The notes beneath the pieces were generated by a model that was not told where the DNA came from, searched no databases, and saw only the letters and a list, made by a program, of their open reading frames with translations. DNA of 8,454 nt from an uncultured Bacillota bacterium (lineage in GTDB: Bacteria; Bacillota; Clostridia; Peptostreptococcales; Anaerovoracaceae). The position numbers were made by a program, and so were the translations under genes. The DNA lies in assembly GCA_946410475.1 (NCBI GenBank), contig CAMKAM010000060.1, positions 1 through 8,454 on the forward strand, given 5' to 3'. Each line of letters begins with the position of its first letter. Within the stretch, counting starts at the first letter, position 1. Shown here in pieces: positions 1-6,300 of this stretch.

Positions 1-426
1 GCAGGAGGCGCGGCTCTTCTCGGAGGAATGACCGTCAAGATCGCTGCCGGAAAAACTTCGCTCTCGTTCGGCGCTGCATTCGTACTTGGAATACTCTGTA
101 ACTGGCTCGTATGCACAGCTGTCTGGATGTCGTTCGCTGCTGAATCGTTCATAGGAAAGCTCTTCGGCATATTCCTTCCGATATGGCTTTTTGTCACATC
201 TGGCTTCGAGCACAGCATAGCTAATATGTATTACATCCCTGCCGGGATCTTTGCCAAAGGAACAGAAGCCTTCGTACAGGCATCGGGACTTGCGCCGGAT
301 GCTCTCGCTTCCCTCACCTGGAGCGGCTTCTTCGTAAGCAACCTCATCCCGGTAACACTCGGCAACATAGTCGGAGGCGGACTGTTCATAGCGCTTGCTT
401 ACTGGTTCTCATTCAAAAAAGCATGA
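1..426 (+). CDS. Formate/nitrite transporter family protein (C-terminal part)
   Basis: This is the C-terminal half of an FNT-family channel/transporter, an inner-membrane pentamer that moves formate, nitrite or hydrosulfide. The frame is open from base 1, so the gene begins outside the window; the internal ATG at 28 is not a plausible start because family-like sequence precedes it. The 141 visible residues hold about three of the six usual membrane segments (near residues 23-47, 51-70 and 112-138). Family motifs are clear: CNWLVCTAVW at 33-42, GFEHSIANMYYIP starting at 68 with the central gating histidine at 71, and NLIPVTLGNIVGGG near the C-terminus. The protein ends shortly after the last segment in SFKKA. 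Substrate cannot be decided from this half: formate (FocA-like) fits an anaerobe, but nitrite (NirC) or hydrosulfide forms share these motifs. No terminator is visible before the next gene, a folate C1 enzyme. Confidence 0.93.
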   Translation, partial: AGGAALLGGMTVKIAAGKTSLSFGAAFVLGILCNWLVCTAVWMSFAAESFIGKLFGIFLPIWLFVTSGFEHSIANMYYIPAGIFAKGTEAFVQASGLAPDALASLTWSGFFVSNLIPVTLGNIVGGGLFIALAYWFSFKKA

Positions 427-438
427 TCAAAGAAATCA

Positions 439-468
439 TGGACATAAACGGGTGAAACGATATATAAT
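439..468 (+). promoter_or_regulatory. Predicted sigma-A promoter for the 5-formyl-THF cyclo-ligase gene
   Basis: A -35 element TGGACA (439-444, one mismatch to TTGACA) is followed by 18 bp and a perfect -10 TATAAT (463-468). Transcription would begin near 475, giving a leader of about 40 bases before the ATG at 516. The -10 lies in a 14-bp AT palindrome (461-474), so some of the match may reflect base composition. The promoter suggests the gene can be expressed independently of the upstream transporter. Confidence 0.6.
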
Positions 469-484
469 TATATAGTTAACGATA
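456..484 (+). repeat. Pair of AACGATA direct repeats flanking the -10 element
   Basis: AACGATA occurs at 456-462 and again at 478-484. The copies are 22 bp apart start to start, close to two helical turns, and bracket the -10 hexamer and the expected start site. This geometry would suit a repressor, but the repeats are only 7 bp and sit in AT-rich DNA, so chance is a real alternative. Confidence 0.25.
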
Positions 485-502
485 AAAACCCTATCATCAC
501 CC

Positions 503-507
503 GGAGG
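503..507 (+). promoter_or_regulatory. Ribosome binding site fixing the cyclo-ligase start
   Basis: GGAGG at 503-507 stands 8 bases before the ATG at 516. It overlaps an in-frame GTG at 507, which therefore cannot serve as the start with this Shine-Dalgarno sequence. The ATG at 516 is the supported start. Confidence 0.85.
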
Positions 508-515
508 TGCAAGGA

Positions 516-1070
516 ATGAATAAAAGTGAACTCAGAAAAATGATATACAATTCGTACAGGGATCTGACTGACGACTATAAGGCTCAGGCTGATTCGTCGA
601 TCAGACAGAACATCATGTCCCTGCCGGAATACCGCGATGCTCATACGATCTTCTGCTTCGTCGGCACTAAAGACGAGATCGACACATCCCAGATGATCGA
701 TCAGATGATCAAAGAAGGCAAAAGAGTCGCTGTACCTCTGTGCACAGGCAAAGGAATCATGGAAGCGAAAAAGCTCACTGACAGGAGCCAGCTGAACAAA
801 GGAACGTTCGGCATCCTCGAGCCTTCGGCAGATGCCGAGACCATCCCTGTGGAAGAGATCGACTTCGCTGTCGTCCCCTGCGTCACATGCAACAAGATCG
901 GACAGAGACTCGGCCACGGCGGCGGATTCTATGACAGATACCTTGAGGGAGCCGAGATTGACTGTGCCCTCGTCTGCCGCGAAGAGACGATGACGGCTGC
1001 TATCCCCACGGAGACGCACGACAAGAAATTCGACCTAATCGTCACGGAAAGACACATATTCCGCAAATAG
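516..1070 (+). CDS. 5-formyltetrahydrofolate cyclo-ligase (MTHFS)
   Basis: This cytoplasmic enzyme uses ATP to convert 5-formyl-THF to 5,10-methenyl-THF, returning a storage or inhibitory folate to the one-carbon pool (family names ygfA/fau, yqgN). The 184 residues match the usual length of about 180-200. The N-terminal KSELRKMIYNSYRDL resembles the family's basic start helix. The family signature for nucleotide and folate binding is at residues 129-142 (GQRLGHGGGFYDRY), preceded by the hydrophobic strand FAVVPC near 117-122. The start at 516 follows GGAGG at 503-507. The gene has its own candidate promoter and ends 36 bases before a strong hairpin terminator. The neighbouring transporter may carry formate, the substrate that feeds folate one-carbon units, so a link is possible but inferred from position only. 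Confidence 0.93.
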   Translation: MNKSELRKMIYNSYRDLTDDYKAQADSSIRQNIMSLPEYRDAHTIFCFVGTKDEIDTSQMIDQMIKEGKRVAVPLCTGKGIMEAKKLTDRSQLNKGTFGILEPSADAETIPVEEIDFAVVPCVTCNKIGQRLGHGGGFYDRYLEGAEIDCALVCREETMTAAIPTETHDKKFDLIVTERHIFRK

Positions 1071-1106
1071 TAAGAGAACTATCATTTCTGAGAATACTAA
1101 ATGCAT

Positions 1107-1142
1107 AAAAAAACAGACTCTTTGCGAGTCTGTTTTCTTTTT
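1107..1142. terminator. Bidirectional rho-independent terminator
   Basis: An 11-bp perfect stem pairs 1110-1120 (AAAACAGACTC) with 1126-1136 (GAGTCTGTTTT) around the 5-base loop TTTGC. On the plus strand it runs into TTTTCTTTTT (to 1142); on the minus strand the A-run at 1107-1113 supplies a run of seven T. It lies between two converging genes, the cyclo-ligase (stop 1070) and argD (stop 1160), and fits termination of both. Confidence 0.93.
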
Positions 1143-1159
1143 CATCGATCATACGCGAT

Positions 1160-2341
1160 CTATTTCTCTGACGCAGTCTGTGCTATTATGTCCAGAGCTT
1201 TGTCTATATCGTCATAACCAATGACGAGCGGCGGCAGCAGTCTTACCTTATCATGAGCGGTAAGAGCGATAACGCCCTTTTTGAGCAGCGCGGCTACGAA
1301 GTCGCCCGGCTTCTGTCCGTCAACTTTGAAGCCGATCATCATGCCGAGACCGGAAACATCTGTGACGCCGTCCATCGCTGCGAGTTTTTCCATTATGTAA
1401 GCGCCCTTTGCGGCTGCTTCGTCCAGCAGTTCATCAGTCATCTGATCGAGTACGCTCAGCGCGCCTGCGCAGATCACCGGATTCGCCCCGAAAGTCGTGC
1501 CGTGATCTCCCGGCTGGAGGATATCCATCGTCTTCTCGCTGAAGAGGACTCCGCCCAAAGGAAGTCCGCCGCCGATCCCCTTGGCGAACGTTACCATATC
1601 CGGCTCTATGCCGCAGTGCTGATATGCGAAGAATTTTCCCGTTCTTCCGATACCTGTCTGCACTTCGTCTATGATCAGGAGAGCATCGTTCTTTTCGCAG
1701 ATCTCGCTTACAGCCTTAACGTACTCTTTGTCCAGGACGTTCACTCCGCCCTCGCCCTGTACGATCTCGACTATCACGCCGCATGTGTTTTCATCGACTG
1801 CAGCTTCCATTGCAGCAACATCATTTGCCGGTACATATTTGAAGCCTTCCGGGAAAGGTCCGAAATACTTGTGCATATCGTCCTGTCCTGTTGCAGTAAG
1901 CGTCTGCAGCGTCCTTCCGTGGAATGAATCTATAAGAGATACTATATCCGTCTTCTTCTCGTTTTTCGAGCTACCGTACTTCCTCGCACTCTTGATCGCG
2001 CATTCGTTGGCTTCCGCTCCGGAATTCCCGAAGAATACTTTCTTCATACCTGTCCTCTCACAAAGCTTCTCCGCGAGTTTGGGAGCCGGCTGCGTGTAGT
2101 AGAGGTTGGATATATGCTGGAGTTTGTCGAGCTGCTCTTTGACCGCGCTCACCCACTGTTCGTTGCAGTATCCGAGTGAGCAGACACCGATGCCCGATGT
2201 CAGATCTATCAGTTCTTTTCCGTCCATATCAGTGATATGCGCCCCCGAGCCGCTCTCCGCCACCAGATCGGCCCTTCCGTATGTGTGGACTATATATTCG
2301 CTGTCCAGTTCCTTGATCTTGTCCCTGTTCATTAGGATCAT
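1160..2341 (-). CDS. argD: Acetylornithine aminotransferase
   Basis: This PLP-dependent class III aminotransferase converts N-acetylglutamate 5-semialdehyde plus glutamate to N-acetylornithine and 2-oxoglutarate, the fourth step to ornithine. In the 393 residues the cofactor features are visible: GNSGAEAN at 105-112 for phosphate binding, SFHGRT at 139-144, DEVQTGIGRTG at 225-235 with Asp225 for the pyridine nitrogen, and FAKGIGGGLPLGG with Schiff-base Lys254. Length is normal for the family. The first ATG (2341) overlaps the argB stop as ATGA. A second ATG three codons later (2332), with AGGA 8 bases before it, gives the more family-like start MNRDKIKELD, so either may be used. This is the last gene of the arg operon and the terminator at 1107-1142 follows. 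ArgD proteins often also act on succinyl-diaminopimelate; that cannot be judged here. Confidence 0.96.
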   Translation of the reverse strand: MILMNRDKIKELDSEYIVHTYGRADLVAESGSGAHITDMDGKELIDLTSGIGVCSLGYCNEQWVSAVKEQLDKLQHISNLYYTQPAPKLAEKLCERTGMKKVFFGNSGAEANECAIKSARKYGSSKNEKKTDIVSLIDSFHGRTLQTLTATGQDDMHKYFGPFPEGFKYVPANDVAAMEAAVDENTCGVIVEIVQGEGGVNVLDKEYVKAVSEICEKNDALLIIDEVQTGIGRTGKFFAYQHCGIEPDMVTFAKGIGGGLPLGGVLFSEKTMDILQPGDHGTTFGANPVICAGALSVLDQMTDELLDEAAAKGAYIMEKLAAMDGVTDVSGLGMMIGFKVDGQKPGDFVAALLKKGVIALTAHDKVRLLPPLVIGYDDIDKALDIIAQTASEK

Positions 2342-3285
2342 CCTTTCTTTTCCTTTTTGCTCAGTTCCTGTTTGTAATATCTGAATTCGCTCGGGTTCAT
2401 GATGGCAGTGCCGCTACCTCTGTCTGTGAAGAACTCGAGGAGCAGGCAGTGCGGGATGCGCCCGTCGAGTATATGCACTCTGTTAACGCCCTTGTTGATC
2501 GCATCTACGCAGTTGTACAGTTTCGGGATCATGCCGCCTACGACCTTACCGTCGTCTATGAGCTGCTTGACCTCATCCGTATACATCTCGGAGATGAGAC
2601 TGTCCGGATCGTCTCTGTCCATCAGCACGCCCGGAACGTCTGAGAGGAATGCCAGTTTCTCTGCTTTGAGCACCTTCGCAACTGCGCACGCCGCATCGTC
2701 AGCGTTGATATTATATGTATTGTATTCATCGTCCATTCCCAGCGGATAAACGACAGGAAGATAATCGTTGTCGAGCATATCATTCAGAACCTTGCTGTTG
2801 ACTCCCGTGATAGATCCGACGAAACCGAGATCTTCGTTCTCATCGTCGCTGTCCTTCTTGACAGCTGTGAAGAGCGAACCGCTCTTTCCGCTTACGCCCA
2901 TAGCCTTCTCGCCGAGCGCCTCGATATTCCTTACGAGCGCGCCGTTGACCTTCGCCAGAGCCATCTCTACGATCTCGAGAGTATTCTCGTCCGTCACCCT
3001 TAGGCCGTTAACGAATCTCGTCTCAAGACCTGTCTTGTCGATCCAGTGGCTGATCTCTTTGCCGCCGCCGTGTACGATTATCGGTTTGAAGCCGACGACC
3101 TTGAGAAGTACGATGTCTTCGATGATCGCAGCCATCCTCTCAGGGTCATCCATCAGTGATCCGCCGCATTTTATGACGATCACCTTGCCGTTGAATCTTT
3201 GGATATATGGCAGAGCCTCGATCAGTATCTCTGCCTTTTCTATGTTTTCTTTTATCGAGTCCTTCTTGATGTCGTTCGTTGTCAT
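2338..3285 (-). CDS. argB: Acetylglutamate kinase, arginine-sensitive type by its N-terminal helix
   Basis: It phosphorylates N-acetylglutamate with ATP, the second step of the cyclic ornithine route and usually its feedback point. The 315 residues show the amino acid kinase fold: the strand and glycine loop VIVIKCGGS with Lys39, HGGGKEI at 72-78, the NAG-binding segment NGLRVTD at 93-99, NINADDAA at 192-199, SDVPGV at 215-220, and GGMIPK with Lys255. About 30 residues precede the first strand, including AEILIEALPYIQRF; this helix is the one that forms arginine-inhibited hexamers in known sensitive kinases, and short enzymes such as that of E. coli lack it. The expected Tyr after Lys39 is Cys and GGNAM is replaced by GGSLM. 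About 19 residues follow the usual GTAIM end. The start is 9 bases after the argJ stop; the stop overlaps argD. Confidence 0.96.
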   Translation of the reverse strand: MTTNDIKKDSIKENIEKAEILIEALPYIQRFNGKVIVIKCGGSLMDDPERMAAIIEDIVLLKVVGFKPIIVHGGGKEISHWIDKTGLETRFVNGLRVTDENTLEIVEMALAKVNGALVRNIEALGEKAMGVSGKSGSLFTAVKKDSDDENEDLGFVGSITGVNSKVLNDMLDNDYLPVVYPLGMDDEYNTYNINADDAACAVAKVLKAEKLAFLSDVPGVLMDRDDPDSLISEMYTDEVKQLIDDGKVVGGMIPKLYNCVDAINKGVNRVHILDGRIPHCLLLEFFTDRGSGTAIMNPSEFRYYKQELSKKEKKG

Positions 3286-3294
3286 ATCTCTTAC

Positions 3295-4515
3295 CTAACT
3301 CCTGTAATCTCCGTTGATCTTAACGTAATCATATGTGAGGTCGCATCCCCACGCTGTTGCAGACGCTTCGCCGTCTTTCAGATCCACGTCTATGTATATC
3401 TCATCAGCTGAGAGGATCAAAGCAGCTTCCTCCTCGCTGTGCGGCGCATATCTGGAATCGAGACATACGGTAACGCTGCCTTTATCCGATCTCATTACGA
3501 CGTCGACCTTGTCAGCCGAAAAGTCCGCATCGGTGTAGCCTATAGCGCAGAGAACCCTTCCCCAGTTGGCGTCTTCACCGAATATCGCCGCTTTGAGGAG
3601 GCTCGATGATACGACGGATCTTGAGACCTTTCTGGCCGTATCCTTGTCCGGCGCGCCCTTCAGATCGCAGACGATCAGTTTTCCCGCGCCTTCACCGTCG
3701 GAAGCGAGCTTCATGGCTGTGTATCTTGTCACGTAAGCAAGCGCTTCTTTGAAAGCCTCCAGGTCCTCTCCTTCGCCTTCTATCTTTTCGTTTCCGGCCA
3801 TTCCGTTAGCCATCACCATGCACATATCATTTGTCGACGTATCCCCGTCGACTGTCATCTGATTGAAGCTGTCCTTGACATCTTCCTTCAGGACTTCTCT
3901 CAGCATCTCGGCGGATATCGCGACATCGCTCGTTATGAAGCAGAGCATCGTTGCCATATTCGGATGTATCATCCCGCTGCCTTTTGCGATGCAGCCTATC
4001 CTGCACGTCTTTCCTCCGATCTCGAATTCGATCGCGATCTCCTTCTTCACTGTATCAGTCGTCATGATCGCCGCCGCAGCATCATCCGAACCGTCAGCAT
4101 CCAGCGCCTCTGCAAGTGCCGGTATGTTCTTTTCGAACGGTTCGATCGCCATCGGCTCGCCAATGACACCGGTCGAGGCCACGATCACGTCTTCAGCTTT
4201 CTTTCCAGTTGCGGCAGCTGCAAGTTCGCAGATCTGCCATGCGATCTCTTCACCGTTTGGCGCGCAGGTGTTGGCGTTTCCGCTGTTGCATATGACGAGG
4301 CTGGCTTTTCCGTCTGCGATGTTCTCCTTCGTCACTGTGATCGGAGCGCCCTTCACCTTGTTCGTAGTATAGACGCCTGCGGCATCAGCAGTAGTTTCAG
4401 ATGTGATCATCATCAGATCCTTCTTTTCGCTGCTGTACCTGATGCCCGCGTGCATTCCTGCTGCTTTGTACCCTTTAGGTGCGCATATGCCGCCTGTTAT
4501 TACCTTGATATCCAT
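3295..4515 (-). CDS. argJ: Glutamate N-acetyltransferase / amino-acid acetyltransferase
   Basis: ArgJ moves the acetyl group from N-acetylornithine to glutamate, releasing ornithine and closing the acetyl cycle; bifunctional members also make the first N-acetylglutamate from acetyl-CoA. It is an Ntn-type enzyme that cleaves itself before a threonine: here MATML gives Ala188/Thr189 as the cleavage site and nucleophile. STGVIG (114-119) supplies the oxyanion-hole Thr115-Gly116, TTDT stands at 152-155, and the C-terminus ends in the typical YVKINGDYRS. The length of 406 residues is normal. Whether it is bifunctional is not visible, but no argA-like gene lies nearby. The ATG at 4515 is the only reasonable start, because stops TAG, TAA, TAA lie in frame just upstream. 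Its ribosome binding site is weak (purine-rich AAAGAGAAG, no GGAGG), and a 36-base gap separates it from argC. Confidence 0.96.
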   Translation of the reverse strand: MDIKVITGGICAPKGYKAAGMHAGIRYSSEKKDLMMITSETTADAAGVYTTNKVKGAPITVTKENIADGKASLVICNSGNANTCAPNGEEIAWQICELAAAATGKKAEDVIVASTGVIGEPMAIEPFEKNIPALAEALDADGSDDAAAAIMTTDTVKKEIAIEFEIGGKTCRIGCIAKGSGMIHPNMATMLCFITSDVAISAEMLREVLKEDVKDSFNQMTVDGDTSTNDMCMVMANGMAGNEKIEGEGEDLEAFKEALAYVTRYTAMKLASDGEGAGKLIVCDLKGAPDKDTARKVSRSVVSSSLLKAAIFGEDANWGRVLCAIGYTDADFSADKVDVVMRSDKGSVTVCLDSRYAPHSEEEAALILSADEIYIDVDLKDGEASATAWGCDLTYDYVKINGDYRS

Positions 4516-4551
4516 CTTTACTTCTCTTTCTTATTACTATTCCTTCATCAG

Positions 4552-5442
4552 CTATTTATCGAGTCCGAGCATGATGTCCATGTTCTGGACAGCAGCGCCT
4601 GCTGCTCCTTTTCCGAGATTGTCGATGCATGATGTCACGATCGTTCTCTCGTCGTTGCCATGTATATATATACGGCATGCGTCCGTTCCGGCCATGTCCG
4701 CCGCATATATCCTGGGTTGGTCACAGACAGTGACTTCGATCAGTTTCTCGTCTTTATAATAATCACTGATCAGCTTTCCCGTCGCTTCCACTCCGGGGCC
4801 ACCGAATACAGGTACCGATACGCACATGCCTCTGTAATAATCAGATACCACCGGCATGAATACCGGTTCCTTATCAAGCAGAGCGTACTTCATCATCTCC
4901 GGTAAATGCTTGTGCTGCTGTCCGAGAGCGTATTGCGCCGGGCTGTCCAGCAGACCGTCTCTTTCATCGTCCTCGTACTCTGCTATCATCTTCTTTCCGC
5001 CGCCGCTGTATCCGGTGATGCTCGTAACAGCGATATCAGCGTCTTTGGCTATCAGCCCGTTCTCCACGAGCGGCCTTGCCGCCAGGATGAAAGCAGTGGC
5101 GTGGCATCCGGGATTCGATACTCTGTCCGCCTTTCTGATCTCTTCTCTCAGGCCTATCTCTGCAAGCCCGTATGTCCATCCCTCAGCCGTTCTGTGAGCC
5201 GTAGATGTGTCGATCACTCTGCAGCCTTCCGGAACGCGTGATATCGTCTCTCTGGCGCTCTCATCGGGCAGACACATGAACGATATATCTGCTTCCGAGA
5301 AGAATTTGACCTTCTCATCTATATCTTTTCTCTTATCTTCATCGATCTTCAGGATCTCGATGTCTTCTCTTGCTTCGAGCAATGTCGCAAGCTCGAGGCC
5401 GGCTGTTCCGGCCATGCCGTCAATGAATACTTTGTAAGCCAT
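4552..5442 (-). CDS. argC: N-acetyl-gamma-glutamyl-phosphate reductase, short (type 2) form
   Basis: This NADPH-dependent reductase makes N-acetylglutamate 5-semialdehyde from the acyl phosphate produced by ArgB. At 296 residues it is shorter than the usual type 1 enzymes of about 340. It also has the type 2 signatures: an N-terminal VFIDGMAGTAGLEL Rossmann loop (residues 5-18), DTSTAHRT at 78-85, SNPGCHATAF with catalytic Cys113, and a SGYSGGGKKMI segment. The start at 5442 has a full AAGGAGG (complement of 5447-5453) with only 4 bases between it and the ATG. It is the first gene of argCJBD; the promoter and ARG boxes lie directly upstream. The type assignment is from length and motif recall, not from a profile search. 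Confidence 0.94.
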   Translation of the reverse strand: MAYKVFIDGMAGTAGLELATLLEAREDIEILKIDEDKRKDIDEKVKFFSEADISFMCLPDESARETISRVPEGCRVIDTSTAHRTAEGWTYGLAEIGLREEIRKADRVSNPGCHATAFILAARPLVENGLIAKDADIAVTSITGYSGGGKKMIAEYEDDERDGLLDSPAQYALGQQHKHLPEMMKYALLDKEPVFMPVVSDYYRGMCVSVPVFGGPGVEATGKLISDYYKDEKLIEVTVCDQPRIYAADMAGTDACRIYIHGNDERTIVTSCIDNLGKGAAGAAVQNMDIMLGLDK

Positions 5443-5470
5443 TTTTCCTCCTTATGAAAACTCGTACATT

Positions 5471-5499
5471 ACTATACTACTTCACTGTTTTCGGGTCAA
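5471..5499 (-). promoter_or_regulatory. Predicted argC operon promoter
   Basis: Read on the minus strand, TTGACC (complement of 5494-5499) is followed after exactly 17 bp by TATAGT (complement of 5471-5476). Each hexamer has one mismatch to the sigma-A consensus. The start site would be near 5464, leaving only about 22 bases of leader before the argC ATG. That is too short for a T-box, riboswitch or attenuator, so regulation should act on initiation. Confidence 0.8.
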
Positions 5500-5505
5500 G
5501 GATTT

Positions 5506-5523
5506 TATGAGTATTTTTTTACG
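5506..5523 (-). promoter_or_regulatory. Second, weaker ARG box (ArgR/AhrC operator)
   Basis: The plus-strand 18-mer TATGAGTATTTTTTTACG matches 7 of the 10 core bases of the ARG box pattern TGAAT-N4-ATTCA. Alone it would be unconvincing. It lies exactly 2 bp from the stronger box at 5526-5543, and paired boxes 2-3 bp apart are the known binding pattern of hexameric ArgR/AhrC. It ends 6 bp short of the -35 element. Confidence 0.5.
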
Positions 5524-5525
5524 TT

Positions 5526-5543
5526 TTTGCATATTTATTCATA
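5526..5543 (-). promoter_or_regulatory. ARG box (ArgR/AhrC operator)
   Basis: The plus-strand 18-mer TTTGCATATTTATTCATA matches 9 of 10 core positions of the ArgR pattern TGAAT-N4-ATTCA. Read on the minus strand it closely resembles the Bacillus AhrC box (CATGAATAAAAATKCAAK). It lies upstream of argC between the promoter and the previous operon's terminator. ArgR-type proteins bind such sites with arginine as co-effector and usually repress biosynthesis. No argR gene is in the window. Confidence 0.78.
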
Positions 5544-5548
5544 AACAT

Positions 5549-5578
5549 AAAAGATCCGCGCGCACGGCACGGATCCTT
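5549..5578 (-). terminator. Rho-independent terminator of the dxr-rseP-CpXC operon
   Basis: On the minus strand, beginning 20 bases after the CpXC stop, GATCCGTGC (complement of 5575-5567) pairs with GCGCGGATC (complement of 5561-5553) around the loop CGTGC, with one G-U pair. Three weaker pairs extend the base to 5578/5550. A TTTT run then ATGTTT follows. The stem is GC-rich and strong, while the T-run is short. It insulates the arg promoter from upstream transcription. Confidence 0.78.
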
Positions 5579-5597
5579 ATAAACAGCTTGCTGATGA

Positions 5598-6287
5598 TCA
5601 GTTCAGCTGGCCCGTCAGGACGATGCTGTCATTGATCAACTCGTTCGCCCAGTACGGATCTATCTCGGCGAAACCTTCCTTATCGGTCTTTTCCTCGATA
5701 TCGTGAGAGAACATCTTCTCGACCTTGTTATACATATCTTCAGTCACATCTATCATCGCAGGATCCCTGTCGAGGAAGATGAGGACGAGGCACTTGCCGC
5801 CATCTTCTTTCTTATTGAATCTTACCTCGGAGAGCTGAGCACCGTTGAGCTGTTCTGCGACCTCGTTGATGCAAAGTATCTTCAGCACCTCGATGACGCG
5901 GTCGTCAAGGTCCATATCCGAGATAAGGATCTTCTCCTTCAGTTCATTGATGCTTCCTACGATGCGTCTTCTGTATTCCCCCGCGAACTTCTTGTCGTTG
6001 TCGTTTTTCATGCTGGATGCAAGATCCTCATCGAGGGCTTTCTTCTGCTCATCATCGAAATTGGCGATGAGCCAGTACATGTACTTCTTTTTCATATCGC
6101 TAACGAGGCATGGGAAAGCCATGAGTGCTTTTTTTGAACAGTCTTTGCATTCGAATGTGAAAAGCTCGTCGCTCATGATCTTTTCCTTCAGTTCAGGCTC
6201 GATATCGACATCTATGTTGATGTATGATTCGAATTCCTGCTCCTTGCCGCAGTACGGGCAGGCTACGATCTCTTTTTTCTTTTCCAT
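5598..6287 (-). CDS. CpXC-domain protein, putative zinc-binding, function unknown
   Basis: The N-terminal part matches what I know of the CpXC family: CPYC at residues 10-13 and CKDC at 47-50, spaced as two halves of one zinc ribbon, with the family-like stretch INIDVDIEPELKEKI between them. The rest of the 229 residues is acidic and largely helical in appearance (near 75-150), with a hydrophobic strand CLVLIFLDRDP near 165-175; I recognise no catalytic motif there. It has no signal peptide or membrane segment, so it is probably cytoplasmic. AAGGAG lies 5 bases before the ATG at 6287 but only 2 before the ATG at 6290, so I prefer 6287. It starts 13 bases after rseP and ends just before a terminator, making it the last gene of that operon. 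The molecular role of the family is not known to me. Confidence 0.8.
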   Translation of the reverse strand: MEKKKEIVACPYCGKEQEFESYINIDVDIEPELKEKIMSDELFTFECKDCSKKALMAFPCLVSDMKKKYMYWLIANFDDEQKKALDEDLASSMKNDNDKKFAGEYRRRIVGSINELKEKILISDMDLDDRVIEVLKILCINEVAEQLNGAQLSEVRFNKKEDGGKCLVLIFLDRDPAMIDVTEDMYNKVEKMFSHDIEEKTDKEGFAEIDPYWANELINDSIVLTGQLN

Positions 6288-6292
6288 CATAT

Positions 6293-6298
6293 CTCCTT
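6293..6298 (-). promoter_or_regulatory. Ribosome binding site favouring the second ATG of the CpXC gene
   Basis: On the minus strand AAGGAG (complement of 6293-6298) lies 2 bases before the ATG at 6290 and 5 bases before the ATG at 6287. Normal spacing favours 6287. The effect on the protein is one methionine. Confidence 0.7.
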
Positions 6299-6300
6299 CT

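Noticed and set aside
507..515. GTG at 507 as the start of the cyclo-ligase
   Set aside because: The GTG overlaps the GGAGG ribosome binding site; the ATG at 516 is at proper spacing and gives a family-like N-terminus.
468..1019. Minus-strand open frame of 183 codons opposite the cyclo-ligase
   Set aside because: It is antisense to a recognised enzyme, runs through its promoter region and shows no family features.
1253..1927. Long plus-strand open frame opposite argD (224 codons)
   Set aside because: It lies wholly antisense to a clear argD, has no recognisable motif, and is explained by the codon bias of the real gene.
3964..4632. Plus-strand open frame of 222 codons opposite argJ and the end of argC
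   Set aside because: It spans two real genes on the other strand and is cysteine/histidine/serine rich in the way antisense translations are; no family features.
5471..5490. A third ARG box overlapping the argC -10 region
   Set aside because: The minus-strand TGAAG-TAGT-ATAGT matches only 6 of 10 core bases and lacks the ATTCA half.
5443..5597. T-box, arginine riboswitch or attenuator upstream of argC
   Set aside because: The predicted start leaves only about 22 bases of leader. The only strong hairpin (5549-5578) is upstream of the promoter and belongs to the previous operon.
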